This document shows, piece after piece, positions 37,905 to 46,760 of a DNA stretch of 64,000 nt. Source of the DNA: Planctomycetota bacterium (GTDB lineage Bacteria > Planctomycetota > GCA-2746535); contig NVWA01000004.1 in the NCBI GenBank assembly GCA_002746535.1, positions 170,743 to 234,742 on the forward strand, written 5' to 3'. Each line of letters starts with the position of its first letter. The stretch's first letter is position 1. The translations under genes and the position numbers were made by a program. The notes under the pieces are model-generated. The model saw only the letters and a list, made by a program, of their open reading frames with translations, did no database searches and was not told the DNA's origin.

Positions 37905-39419
37905 TTATTTATTTGATTCGTATCTTTCAGAAATTTCATCTAGTGGGTAAATAGGGCGTCTTAGATTTTTAAAAGTTAGTTGAGAATAATCAGACGTACA
38001 AACACCAAACCCCGCACATTCAAAAACTTTTGAAACAATCGGCATAAAACAAGTTCTGTAATGAATTCTGCTTTTCAATACTAAAAATTTCTTAGTGTAA
38101 GCATCAATGCCCATACTTAAAAAACTGCCTAAATCATACGGCTCAATGTGTCTAGAAATAATTACAATATCAATATTATCTGTACTAAGAACAGCACTTG
38201 GACCCATATAAGTCCAAGTACCTTTACCCATAGGGCCTGTAATTTTAAATCTTCCACTTGTGATAGACTTAATAGTTCCTTTAATTTTTATAGGTTTTGT
38301 TTGTTGCTCCAAAGAAGCTATTTTTATTTTACCACCGAGCGTAACTTCAATTTCATTATCAACACCAGTTTTAATCATATCTTGAACAGTTTCAGGATCA
38401 TGAAATCCAAAAAATGCTACGTCTTCTAATTCTTGTTTTATAATCTCGGCTAAAACTTCAGTCGACTCCATAGTTCCCCCTGAAGCCGTATTGTCATAAT
38501 GATCTAAAAGTAAAACAGGTCTAAAGTTTTCATCATTAATTCTCTCAGCATAATCCTTCGCTTCTGAAACACTCTCACTAAGAGGTTTAATTTTATAAAC
38601 AAACTTTTCTCGTTCTGACCATGCCCTATCTAACAATTCATTTTTTATATCCTCTGCCAATTTCATATCATTGTCTGTAACAACAACAACGCTGAGACCC
38701 GCATTATGAATATCAGCATGAGGAAAACCAGTAAATACACTAACAGCAAGAGCCCCCTCTTTTTCAAATTTACGACATAATTCTTGCAACTCTTTATTAG
38801 GAGAATCATCTGAACCTTGTCGCATGATATGAGGAATCATGGGGTTATTTCCCCAAGTCATTGTCGGTTTGCATTTCCCTTCTAGCATTTTAATTAATAA
38901 TTCACCCGATTTTTTTGAAGTATCGTACATATCAATATGGGGGTAGGTTTGGTATCCGCTTATAATATTGCAATTATCTATTATTCTTTGGTATAAATTC
39001 CCATGCATATCAAGAGAAATGGCAATTGGAATATCAGGGTATTCTTTTCGAATTCTTTCTAACAAAAATCCTTCACCATCCTCATAAGTTTGGGTTACCA
39101 TAGCACCATGCAATCCCAACATAATTGCATCGCAACCTTTGATATGTTCAATTAAATAATCACTTAATTTCTGATAAGCATCGTCATCTACTAGGCCACT
39201 TGGTTCAGCTGCTGCATTAATACCTACGATTAAATCATGACCGGAATTGTCCATGGCATCGATAAAACCACCGAGAATACTTCGAGTACCTTTAAATTCT
39301 TGCAGAGCATTTTGACCACTTATAGGAAATTCTTCTCCACTTGAGAAACGATCCATTTTTGTTTCTATTGGTGAAAAAGTATTTGTTTCATGATCTATAT
39401 AAGATGTGAATATTTTCAT
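37905..39419 (-). CDS. M81-family metallopeptidase (microcystinase MlrC-like)
   Basis: The 504-residue protein matches MlrC-type M81 proteins. It has N-terminal 'HETNTFSP', 'AIMLGLHGAMVTQTYEDGEG', the zinc motif 'SLDMHGN' (Asp137, His139) and 'YQTYPHIDMYDT' (His161). Further on are 'LLLDHYDNTASGGTMESTE' and the C-terminal domain with 'TDNIDIVIISRHIEPYD'. MlrC hydrolyses linearised microcystin peptides, but most family members act on unknown amides, so a peptide-like or amide bond in a small molecule is the safer statement. It is cytoplasmic. AGGA precedes the ATG. It is the last gene of the minus-strand cluster, 22 bases after the sulfatase, so most likely co-transcribed with the sulfatase and LarA-like gene. 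Confidence 0.88.
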   Translation of the reverse strand: MKIFTSYIDHETNTFSPIETKMDRFSSGEEFPISGQNALQEFKGTRSILGGFIDAMDNSGHDLIVGINAAAEPSGLVDDDAYQKLSDYLIEHIKGCDAIMLGLHGAMVTQTYEDGEGFLLERIRKEYPDIPIAISLDMHGNLYQRIIDNCNIISGYQTYPHIDMYDTSKKSGELLIKMLEGKCKPTMTWGNNPMIPHIMRQGSDDSPNKELQELCRKFEKEGALAVSVFTGFPHADIHNAGLSVVVVTDNDMKLAEDIKNELLDRAWSEREKFVYKIKPLSESVSEAKDYAERINDENFRPVLLLDHYDNTASGGTMESTEVLAEIIKQELEDVAFFGFHDPETVQDMIKTGVDNEIEVTLGGKIKIASLEQQTKPIKIKGTIKSITSGRFKITGPMGKGTWTYMGPSAVLSTDNIDIVIISRHIEPYDLGSFLSMGIDAYTKKFLVLKSRIHYRTCFMPIVSKVFECAGFGVCTSDYSQLTFKNLRRPIYPLDEISERYESNK

Positions 39420-39441
39420 AATTATTTCCTAAATCCATGGT

Positions 39442-40740
39442 TCAATTCAAAGACTTACCTTCTCGAGAAGTTACTGAATAAGAATAAAAGGGGTCATCAT
39501 TGTTTTTAATCCATTCATCTAATTTAGATTTTAATTCAGCTTTTAATGTTTGGAATGATTTATCATTTACTAAACTATTTAATTCTTCTGGATCTTTACT
39601 CATATCAAAGAGTTCTTCTCCATTACCAACGTAGTAGTTATATTTATAACCATTCATACAAATCATTCTTATGGGATTCACCCAATCTTGTTTAGAGTAA
39701 TATTCCCCAATAATGAAGTCACGATTAAGTTTTTTTTCTACTCCAAGAAGTACTGATTTTAAAGAAATACCATCTACGTTTGGTATCGGTATATCTAACA
39801 ATTCAAGTATCGTTGGTACTGGATCTATGTTAACTGTTGGTGTGTCGATGGATTTATTTTTTATATTCAAATAATTTGGTAATTTCATGATCAAAGGAAC
39901 TCGCATCATCTGATCAAACATAAAAGGACCTTTATAAATTAATCGATGATGAGTATCCATATCTCCATGATCTGAAGTTGCAATGATTAAGGCATCATCA
40001 TAAAAATAATTATTTTTCAATTCATTGAAAACTAAACCAACATGGTTATCGTAGAGTTTAACTTTATCTCGATAGATTTCTCTATATCGCCGCCAAGCAT
40101 CATCCTTTTCATTTACAATCACATGACCTTGATCTTCATCCATGAATTGCTGATGAATAGCAGGAGAATCATCTCGGTTAACTTCATGGAAACTTTTAGG
40201 CAATTCAATATTATTATTCTGAAAAGGACCATTCTCTTTGCTAAAATGATAAATATCATGAGGATTATTATAGGACAGAAATAAGGCAAATGGTTTATCA
40301 TCCTCTTTTCTCATTTGAATAAACTTCAAGGCATAATTCGAAACTAAATCATCGTTTGTCGTTTCTTCGCCAGTAACACCAAAATCTTCATCCCAACCTT
40401 TGATGCCTACTGGCTCTTTCCCTAGATGCCATTTACCAAAATAAGCCGTATAATAATCGGCCTCCTGCAATTTCGCCCCAATGGTTTCCATTTTTAATGG
40501 TTCACCACCAGCTTTGCCGACATTGCCCATCACACCTGTTTTAGATGGATAAAAACCAGTCAACATTGATGATCGACTTGGTGAACATTGTGGCGTTGTA
40601 CAATAAGAATTTTTAAAATGCACCCCATCAGAGATCAACCCATTTAAATTAGGTGTCTCAAACCAAGCATCTTCAACTCCAATTGCTTGCCAATGTTGCT
40701 GGTCAGAAAAAATAAAAATTAAGTTTTTTTGCTTCATCAT
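39442..40740 (-). CDS. Type I sulfatase (formylglycine type), no signal peptide
   Basis: The active-site motif is 'CSPSRSSMLTG', whose Cys (Cys52 from this start) is the formylglycine precursor of the C-x-P-x-R type. Metal-binding residues are seen in 'FIFSDQQHW' near the start and 'IIATSDHGDMDTHH' further in. 'YFGKWHLGK' is the usual sulfatase K/H motif. Unlike most marine sulfatases it has no signal peptide, so it works in the cytoplasm on an imported substrate. The start at 40740 is chosen because AAGGGG lies 5 bases upstream. A GTG two codons earlier (40746) would overlap the upstream stop as GTGA; either way it is translationally coupled to the LarA-like gene. No maturation-enzyme gene is seen in the window. 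Confidence 0.92.
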   Translation of the reverse strand: MMKQKNLIFIFSDQQHWQAIGVEDAWFETPNLNGLISDGVHFKNSYCTTPQCSPSRSSMLTGFYPSKTGVMGNVGKAGGEPLKMETIGAKLQEADYYTAYFGKWHLGKEPVGIKGWDEDFGVTGEETTNDDLVSNYALKFIQMRKEDDKPFALFLSYNNPHDIYHFSKENGPFQNNNIELPKSFHEVNRDDSPAIHQQFMDEDQGHVIVNEKDDAWRRYREIYRDKVKLYDNHVGLVFNELKNNYFYDDALIIATSDHGDMDTHHRLIYKGPFMFDQMMRVPLIMKLPNYLNIKNKSIDTPTVNIDPVPTILELLDIPIPNVDGISLKSVLLGVEKKLNRDFIIGEYYSKQDWVNPIRMICMNGYKYNYYVGNGEELFDMSKDPEELNSLVNDKSFQTLKAELKSKLDEWIKNNDDPFYSYSVTSREGKSLN

Positions 40741-40742
40741 TT

Positions 40743-42035
40743 TCACCCCTTAAACAATGGTACAACATAGGGCCCTTCGGGAATAATAGCAAGTTGCTTA
40801 TCCGAATTATTTTTCAAGCAAACATTTATGGTGTCTTCAATGGAATAACATCTATTCACACCAGTCAAAACAAACTCTTCATCAGACATGCTATCACAAT
40901 AAAGGTAAACCTTACAAGCAGATAAGACTTGAGCTAATTTGTGAGTTTGCCACTCATCAATAGAAGCATGAGATTTTTGACTGATTGCATTTAAGAATTC
41001 TTTAGGTCCTTGCTCAATTAATCTTTGTTGTGATTCAATAAATTCTGGTGAACCGATACCTTCGGAACAATTTGCAACAATAATAATATGACCCCCATCA
41101 TGCACGACTCCTAAAGCAGTTGATAATCCTTTCACAACTTGATAAAAGGTTTTATCTAGTGGCTCGCCGGCAGAACTCGTTAACACTGCATGATATTTTT
41201 TTGTGGCAGGCAATTCAACAAAAGATTTCACAAACTCAACGGCAGCAAAATGACTCGCTAGAATTTCACCAAAATTTATAAAAGAAACATTCCTATCTTC
41301 ATCAATCACAGTATTGATAGCGTAAACCTCACCAATCATTTTTACAATTTCTAATTGTTCTTCATGTAAAGGATTACCATCAAAATTACAACTAGTCGCA
41401 AAAGGATCATTCATAAATTTAAAATTATGAAAAGTCGTAATCGTCTCTGCATGTGCAATTCCGGGTGCAATCACTTTTCGACCACCAGAATAACCTGCCA
41501 TGAAATGAGGTTCTACTAACCCTGTTACTATTTTCAGATCTGCTTGAAGAAACCGTTTATCAATTTTCACAGGCGTATTTCGAGTTGATGTCCGACCAAG
41601 ATCTAAGTGCGTGTTATGATCACGGGCAAAATGATTTGCTATAGAAATATTTTCTAATACCCATTCATCGTTTATAAGCGATCTTAATTCTTCGCCTTCA
41701 TTTGGTCTGTGTAAGCCAGTTGCTATTAGTATTATGATTTGTTCTTTTTCGATGCCACCATTAATTAATTCTTTAATAAGTGGCTGCAAAAATAAATGAT
41801 TCGGTACGGGTCTAGTAATGTCGCATATGACGATACAGGCACTTTTTTTATTTTTGCATAGAACAGATAATTCATTACAGTTGATTGGATTTTTGAAAGA
41901 ATCTTGAAGAGCTTCAATAGGATTATCTAATATTGGCATGTCCGGTTTTTGATAAAACTCTTTTTCAATTGAGTCGTCAATATCAATTTCAAGTCCATCG
42001 TAACCATATAACATTTTTATTTTTGACATCGTCAC
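40743..42035 (-). CDS. LarA-family (DUF2088) nickel-pincer racemase-like protein
   Basis: The 430-residue protein carries the catalytic set of lactate racemase LarA: 'CDITRPVPNH' (Asp72, Arg75), 'ATGLHR' (His109), and 'VEPHFMAGYSGGRKVIAPG' (His177 and Lys187, the lysine that holds the nickel-pincer nucleotide). A further His lies at 'ETITTFHNF' (His203). LarA homologues racemise or epimerise alpha-hydroxy acids, including sugar acids, with a nickel-pincer nucleotide cofactor made by LarB, LarC and LarE, none of which is in the window. The frame opens with GTG-ACG-ATG, so translation may start at the ATG 42029; no clear SD helps. It overlaps the sulfatase frame or its leader and is surely co-transcribed with it. 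Confidence 0.88.
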   Translation of the reverse strand: MTMSKIKMLYGYDGLEIDIDDSIEKEFYQKPDMPILDNPIEALQDSFKNPINCNELSVLCKNKKSACIVICDITRPVPNHLFLQPLIKELINGGIEKEQIIILIATGLHRPNEGEELRSLINDEWVLENISIANHFARDHNTHLDLGRTSTRNTPVKIDKRFLQADLKIVTGLVEPHFMAGYSGGRKVIAPGIAHAETITTFHNFKFMNDPFATSCNFDGNPLHEEQLEIVKMIGEVYAINTVIDEDRNVSFINFGEILASHFAAVEFVKSFVELPATKKYHAVLTSSAGEPLDKTFYQVVKGLSTALGVVHDGGHIIIVANCSEGIGSPEFIESQQRLIEQGPKEFLNAISQKSHASIDEWQTHKLAQVLSACKVYLYCDSMSDEEFVLTGVNRCYSIEDTINVCLKNNSDKQLAIIPEGPYVVPLFKG

Positions 42036-42153
42036 TAGATTAATCCAAATAATTTTTTTTAAGCACCTAGTATAATCAAACTACTCATAGTTGAAAGATT
42101 TATTGAAATCTTTATATTCTTCCCATGAAATCTAAAAATATCGAAATTTATTG

Positions 42154-43218
42154 TCAAAGAATTTTCAAGAAATTTTCTGCGTTACCATTTAAATCAAAAT
42201 AAAAAGCTTGAGTATCCTGATCTAAAATAAAATAGGCCATATGGAAAGTAGCAATACCCTTTACAGGTTCTTTTTGATCAATGAAAACTGGTTTTTGAAA
42301 CATAGTTTTCATAATTTCTTCAACTGATTTTAATTTATTCTGTGACAAGAATTCGTCTAATTGACAATACCTGTCTTTTGACGTGGAACTAAAAAATGAA
42401 TCTGCAACAGTTAATTTTACATTTTCTTTAGCAACAGGATGATTTGTATGGCAAATATAATTTGATTCTTCAAGAGGAATCTTTTTCACTTGTCTAGAAA
42501 TACATTCATAATTATTTATTTTTCCATGACCACCTAATAAATAATTTTGACCACTTGCATGCGGTATTGATTTCAATTTATCTTCTGCCTCATCGATAGT
42601 TGATGACTCTAAAACTTTTCTGACCATATAACTTACAGGCAATCCATTTAGATCGTGCCCCAACTGCGCAACTGTATTAACACATAAAGCAATCCCGGAA
42701 TTATTACAGCCAAAGGATCCCAATAAACCTGCTTGTGTAAATATACATTGCTCCATTCCCCCCATGTCTAATTTTAGAATTGTTTGCAGTCCATTTTTGT
42801 AACAAGGAATATCTAAATTTTGACCCATTAAAATCATTTGATTTTCTTTTAATACACCAAAAGTCGTACAGCCTTCTTTTTCAATTGAAGCATTATTTTT
42901 AAATGACTCGATTAGCCAATAATTTTCATCCGCCAATTGCCAGGCATATAATAATGGATACGAAATCTCTGCACTTTCAGCAATGCCCTTAACTTCATCT
43001 AAGTAATCAGGTGCATATTTTTCTATGATCGACTGGAAGCACTTCTCTTTTTGGATAAATTCTACATAATCAATTAGGCGAACATTATTAATATCAAAAA
43101 AGTGTTTCTCCCAGATTGACAGGGCACTCTCAATTTTACTCTTAAAAAAAGTACCAATTTTTTGACCCCTCTCGAAGGGCTTACCACCAATTTTAATTGA
43201 ATTATTATTAGTTATCAT
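42154..43218 (-). CDS. C45-type autoprocessing acyltransferase/amidohydrolase
   Basis: The 354-residue protein resembles acyl-CoA:6-aminopenicillanate acyltransferase-like Ntn hydrolases (peptidase family C45). After an N-terminal helical part with 'YAPDYLDEVKGIAESAEISY' comes 'EKEGCTTFGV', where cleavage before Cys117 would free the nucleophile. Then 'LMGQNLDIP', 'GLLGSFGCNNSGIALCVNT' and 'GQNYLLGGHGKINNYE' fit the core sheets. These enzymes make or break amide bonds between acyl groups and amines. The N-terminus has no signal peptide. It is the first gene of the minus-strand cluster, 118 bases ahead of the LarA-like gene, and may have its own promoter or read through. Confidence 0.82.
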   Translation of the reverse strand: MITNNNSIKIGGKPFERGQKIGTFFKSKIESALSIWEKHFFDINNVRLIDYVEFIQKEKCFQSIIEKYAPDYLDEVKGIAESAEISYPLLYAWQLADENYWLIESFKNNASIEKEGCTTFGVLKENQMILMGQNLDIPCYKNGLQTILKLDMGGMEQCIFTQAGLLGSFGCNNSGIALCVNTVAQLGHDLNGLPVSYMVRKVLESSTIDEAEDKLKSIPHASGQNYLLGGHGKINNYECISRQVKKIPLEESNYICHTNHPVAKENVKLTVADSFFSSTSKDRYCQLDEFLSQNKLKSVEEIMKTMFQKPVFIDQKEPVKGIATFHMAYFILDQDTQAFYFDLNGNAENFLKIL

Positions 43219-43440
43219 GCTTCAAGCCAACCTAGTATTATTCTTCAAATTTTTTATCTTCGAATATCGCTATTGTTTTTTTTCAAAGCAACGTCCAGTA
43301 AAAGATGATTAAAAACATAGTCTGCCACAACTATTTTTCAAGAATTTATTCAAATGAAATATTAGTTTTAATTATTAGATTAATTTTCTATACTCCTACA
43401 AATTAATTAACTACCTAACAGAACTATAAAGGAATATATA

Positions 43441-43800
43441 ATGTCTGATAATGATTTTAATACCATCTGCTATTTTGAAATTGGGTCTACAAATTTGGAA
43501 GAATCAAAAGCTTTTTATACTAAATGTTTTGAATGGCAATTTAATGATCAAGGGCCAGAATACAGTATGTTTGGAGCTGGAGAATTGGGAGGTGGCATCA
43601 GTACCCAAATAAAACCAACTTCTGATGGCACGAAATTAGTTATAAAGGTAAACGATATTACTAAAAAGACAGAAGAAATAATAGATGCTGGTGGAGAATC
43701 TGTCGGTGAAATCATTGACATTGGAAATGAAATGGGCTTTTATCAATATTTCAAAGATAACTGCGGAAACCAATTAGCTTTATGGTCGCAAACTAATTGA
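43441..43800 (+). CDS. VOC-superfamily protein, DUF-type two-module
   Basis: The 119-residue cytoplasmic protein has the paired VOC modules: 'CYFEIGSTNLEESKAFYTKCF' and later 'VIKVNDITKKTEEIIDAGG', ending 'GFYQYFKDNCGNQLALW'. The family's first metal ligand is replaced (no His in the first strand), so metal catalysis is doubtful and a binding role is possible. AAAGGA lies well spaced before the ATG. It is divergent from the C45 gene (222-base gap) and might belong to the same function, but nothing in the sequence proves it. Confidence 0.82.
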   Translation: MSDNDFNTICYFEIGSTNLEESKAFYTKCFEWQFNDQGPEYSMFGAGELGGGISTQIKPTSDGTKLVIKVNDITKKTEEIIDAGGESVGEIIDIGNEMGFYQYFKDNCGNQLALWSQTN

Positions 43801-44019
43801 GTTAATATTTACAAAAAGACAATACCACCAATGGTATATATGGTAAATTGATGGAAAGAATCCTAATTTCGCCAAATTAATGCCTCAAATTGGAAAAAAA
43901 TCGTGTTTTATAAAATATATAACTTTATCAGACATTATATTATTATAAATGAAGAAAGTTATGCAGTTAAAACGTCAATACTTAATTAAGAGAAGATGCA
44001 AAATTTTAAAGGAATCGCA

Positions 44020-44898
44020 ATGAAGCTTCAAATAACATTAATAACTATTATTTTTTCATTTCTCTTAAACGCCTCTTCTTTTTCTAAAGAAAAAATAAAA
44101 GCAGATGAAAAGATAAAAACAGAAAAAGAATTAAGAAAAGAATGTATAGAATTAATTAAAAAATCAAAATCAGATGCTGATAGGATGTTGGCTATAGAAC
44201 TATTAGCAGGTTGCCAAGAAAAAAAATCTTTTAAACTTCTTGAGAAGATGCTAAAATTCAAAAAGGATATGCTTACCATTGCAGTACTAAATGCATTGGG
44301 CTCCTGTGACGACAGTACAGATATCCCTAGACAAATTTTTATTCTAAATTTAAATAATAAACAAAATAATATATTAGTTCGTGGAATAGCAGCAAAAAAA
44401 CTTTCTACTAGAACCATTAAAACTCCTGTATTAGAAGCTCTATTTGCATGTATTAAACGTTTAAGCTTAGTGAATAAAGTTAAGACTAGAAAAATTGGAA
44501 ATAGTGGGAATCTAAATAATCCAGATACCAATGATGAAAATACGCCAGAACAAAATGCAGCGGCAGAGACTATTAGAAGAAACATTCAAGAAATGAATGA
44601 TGTTAAAAGCATCAATCCAGATAATGTAAATTTGACAAAATTAGATGCGGCTCTTTTATTGGCAGACACTTGCATGAAAAGCATACATAGTCTCACAAAA
44701 CAGAAACAATTTATTATAAAAGGACGTTCCATTACATGGTGGAACGAAGGTAAAAATAAAACAAAAGCTGCCAAATGGTGGAAGAAAAATAAAGCTGCCT
44801 ATAAAAAAGAAGATGCCTTGTTTATAAAAAATTTAATTGCTAAACAAAAAGAAGAAAAGGCTAAAGAAGAAGAAGAGGCAAAAGAAAAAGATAAATAG
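44020..44898 (+). CDS. Secreted HEAT-like repeat protein
   Basis: The start is set at the ATG coding MKLQITLITIIF, since TAAAGGAATCGCA precedes it with correct spacing. An upstream in-frame ATG at 43996 would swallow this ribosome site. A signal peptide (to about 'ASSFS') leads paired helices typical of HEAT-like repeats, such as 'DADRMLAIELLAGCQEKKSF' followed by 'MLTIAVLNALGSCDDSTDI'. In these 'A...L' helices alternate with short turns. An Asn/Asp-rich linker and 'ITWWNEGKNKTKAAKWWKKNK' follow, then a Lys/Glu-rich tail like that of the secreted protein at 35.6-37.8 kb. Probably a periplasmic scaffold; no enzyme motif. Convergent with the stress-protein gene. Confidence 0.72.
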   Translation: MKLQITLITIIFSFLLNASSFSKEKIKADEKIKTEKELRKECIELIKKSKSDADRMLAIELLAGCQEKKSFKLLEKMLKFKKDMLTIAVLNALGSCDDSTDIPRQIFILNLNNKQNNILVRGIAAKKLSTRTIKTPVLEALFACIKRLSLVNKVKTRKIGNSGNLNNPDTNDENTPEQNAAAETIRRNIQEMNDVKSINPDNVNLTKLDAALLLADTCMKSIHSLTKQKQFIIKGRSITWWNEGKNKTKAAKWWKKNKAAYKKEDALFIKNLIAKQKEEKAKEEEEAKEKDK

Positions 44899-44942
44899 AC
44901 GAATTGCAATTCAAAGCTAATGAAGGGCAATAATTTTTTCCT

Positions 44943-45356
44943 CTAGCTTTTAGGTACAACCAAGCAATGGCATTGCAGGTCATTGATAATTTGCTCATCA
45001 AGAGAATCCCCCAACAACTCTTCAAAAAAATTCAAATGGCGGTGACCTAAAACAATCAAGTCATACTCAATTGATTTTTCTAGAATTGTATTTGACATGT
45101 TTTTAGATTTTAAAACTTCTAACGTAACGTCTAAATGTTTTAAATTATTCTTGTCGACATAGTCATCAAGCTCTTCGGGAGTAACTTTATGTTCCATTTC
45201 ACGCATTACGCGACTTGGAACTCCTGCCATAGGAGAATTCACATGTAATACAGTGACCTTCGCTTTAAATAAATTCGCAATATCTAGAGCAGCTTTTAAA
45301 ACGGTTCCATCATTTGTCAAATGTTCGATTGAGACAAGTATTTTTTTATATGTCAT
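44943..45356 (-). CDS. Universal stress protein (UspA family)
   Basis: The fold begins 'KKILVSIEHLTNDGTVLKAALDIANLF', followed by 'AKVTVLHVNS', and the ATP-loop region 'DLIVLGHRHLNFFEELLGDSLDEQIINDLQCHCLVVP'. The loop departs from the ATP-binding consensus G-x2-G-x9-G-S (here G-x2-H), so nucleotide binding is uncertain. I place the start at MTYKKIL because AGGTGA is about 10 bases upstream of that ATG and almost touches the earlier in-frame ATG (45368). A small cytoplasmic stress-response protein; single gene. Confidence 0.85.
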   Translation of the reverse strand: MTYKKILVSIEHLTNDGTVLKAALDIANLFKAKVTVLHVNSPMAGVPSRVMREMEHKVTPEELDDYVDKNNLKHLDVTLEVLKSKNMSNTILEKSIEYDLIVLGHRHLNFFEELLGDSLDEQIINDLQCHCLVVPKS

Positions 45357-45456
45357 AATGTCATTCACCTAATTAATGTTCTTATAAGGATTTTAATAAA
45401 ACTCTAATTTAATTCAAATAGTAAATAGGTCCAATCAGGGTGCGATTAGTTTGAAT

Positions 45457-46089
45457 TTAAACTCTTTTAAATTTCAAATAATTTATTTTTGTTCCTTTTT
45501 CTTCTGCTTTACCACAGAAAAGGGTTTTTGAGTAATCATTCAATGAATTGGAATACCAGCCTTCTTTGATTTGGTTTTCAAAATAATTATTTGCCTCTAT
45601 TTTAGGGAAAGACCATTCCGCATATTCAAAACAATCGGTGACAAAATAAAAGTTGCCCCCGGGCTTTAATAATCGAGCATATTGATCCACAAGTGATTCC
45701 GTTAAGGACCGTCTGTTATGATGACGATGTTTTGGCCATGGATCTGGAAAATTCATAAAAATGGTCTCAAAACATTGATCTGGAAATTTTGGGAATAAAT
45801 TTTCAAATGCTGCTCTAATAATATATCCATTTTGAATATTATTATTTACGATCTTTTTTTGAGAATATAAACATTTTTTCCAACTGTAATCAACGCCAAT
45901 GAAATTAACGTTGGGATTATCAATCGCTTGATCTAATAAAAATTCGCCTTTCCCACACCCAGCGTCTAAAACCATAGGACTTTTATTAATAAATAATTCC
46001 GACAGATCAATAGTATCTTGATCTTGAAAAGCATCCATGGTAGACACCATGTCTCTTAATCGCTCTTTATCTTTTATTCTAATAGACAT
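45457..46089 (-). CDS. trmB: tRNA (guanine(46)-N7)-methyltransferase
   Basis: The 210-residue AdoMet-dependent enzyme methylates G46 of tRNA. It has motif I 'VLDAGCGKGEF', the family signature 'NFPDPWPKHRHHNRR' and 'LLKPGGNFYFVTDC', all typical of TrmB. It is the last gene of an ileS-purN-trmB run on the minus strand, 30 bases after purN, so probably one transcript of housekeeping genes. Length is close to normal for the family. Confidence 0.93.
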   Translation of the reverse strand: MSIRIKDKERLRDMVSTMDAFQDQDTIDLSELFINKSPMVLDAGCGKGEFLLDQAIDNPNVNFIGVDYSWKKCLYSQKKIVNNNIQNGYIIRAAFENLFPKFPDQCFETIFMNFPDPWPKHRHHNRRSLTESLVDQYARLLKPGGNFYFVTDCFEYAEWSFPKIEANNYFENQIKEGWYSNSLNDYSKTLFCGKAEEKGTKINYLKFKRV

Positions 46090-46119
46090 TTCTTTTTTAA
46101 ACTAATAAATTGTAGAGAA

Positions 46120-46758
46120 TTATTCTTTATCAGAGGATTGGCTTTCTCTTGTAATAAATACAGTATTACCTCGTCGCTTAACTTTGCCAGATATAATATC
46201 CCGCAAACCATTTATCAGCGTAAGCTTTTCTTGGGCTTGAACTTTTTGTTGTAAAGTTTCAAATGTTTCTACGGATGAAATTTTTACAATATCCTGAGCG
46301 ATAATTGGCCCTTCGTCATACTCATCATTGACAAAATGTAGTGTGCAACCTGACAATTTACAACCACGAGCAATAACTGCTTTATGTACCTTAGAACCAT
46401 ACATACCCTTACCGGCAAAAGCAGGCAATAACGAAGGATGAATATTAATCACGCTCATATCTTTATTTTGATTCATATATTTATGTAAAAATCCTGCAAG
46501 GACAACTAATTTAACATCTTTGTTTTCCAAAACCTGGCATATTTCTTTGGAATAATCGTCAACAGATTTACCTTTCAAACTAACAACCATTGTTGGAATT
46601 CCGGCATCTTTCGCCCTCTCTAAACCATATGCTTTCATGTTATCAGAAATAACGGCAACAATTTCAGCTTGCAACTGACCATTTTTAATATGATCGATCA
46701 TACTTTGTAAGGTACTACCAGAGCCAGATAAAAGAACTCCAATTTTCATTTTCTCCAT
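46120..46758 (-). CDS. purN: Phosphoribosylglycinamide formyltransferase (PurN)
   Basis: PurN transfers a formyl group from 10-formyltetrahydrofolate to glycinamide ribonucleotide in purine synthesis. The 212-residue protein has 'IGVLLSGSGSTLQSMID', 'AEIVAVISDN', 'VVLAGFLHKYM', the catalytic 'VINIHPSLLPAFAGKGMYG' (Asn-His pair) and 'HFVNDEYDEGPIIAQ' (Asp). It begins 2 bases after ileS ends. GGAG lies inside the first codons, so initiation at the second Met (MKIGVLL) is possible. Confidence 0.95.
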   Translation of the reverse strand: MEKMKIGVLLSGSGSTLQSMIDHIKNGQLQAEIVAVISDNMKAYGLERAKDAGIPTMVVSLKGKSVDDYSKEICQVLENKDVKLVVLAGFLHKYMNQNKDMSVINIHPSLLPAFAGKGMYGSKVHKAVIARGCKLSGCTLHFVNDEYDEGPIIAQDIVKISSVETFETLQQKVQAQEKLTLINGLRDIISGKVKRRGNTVFITRESQSSDKE

Positions 46759-46760
46759 AA

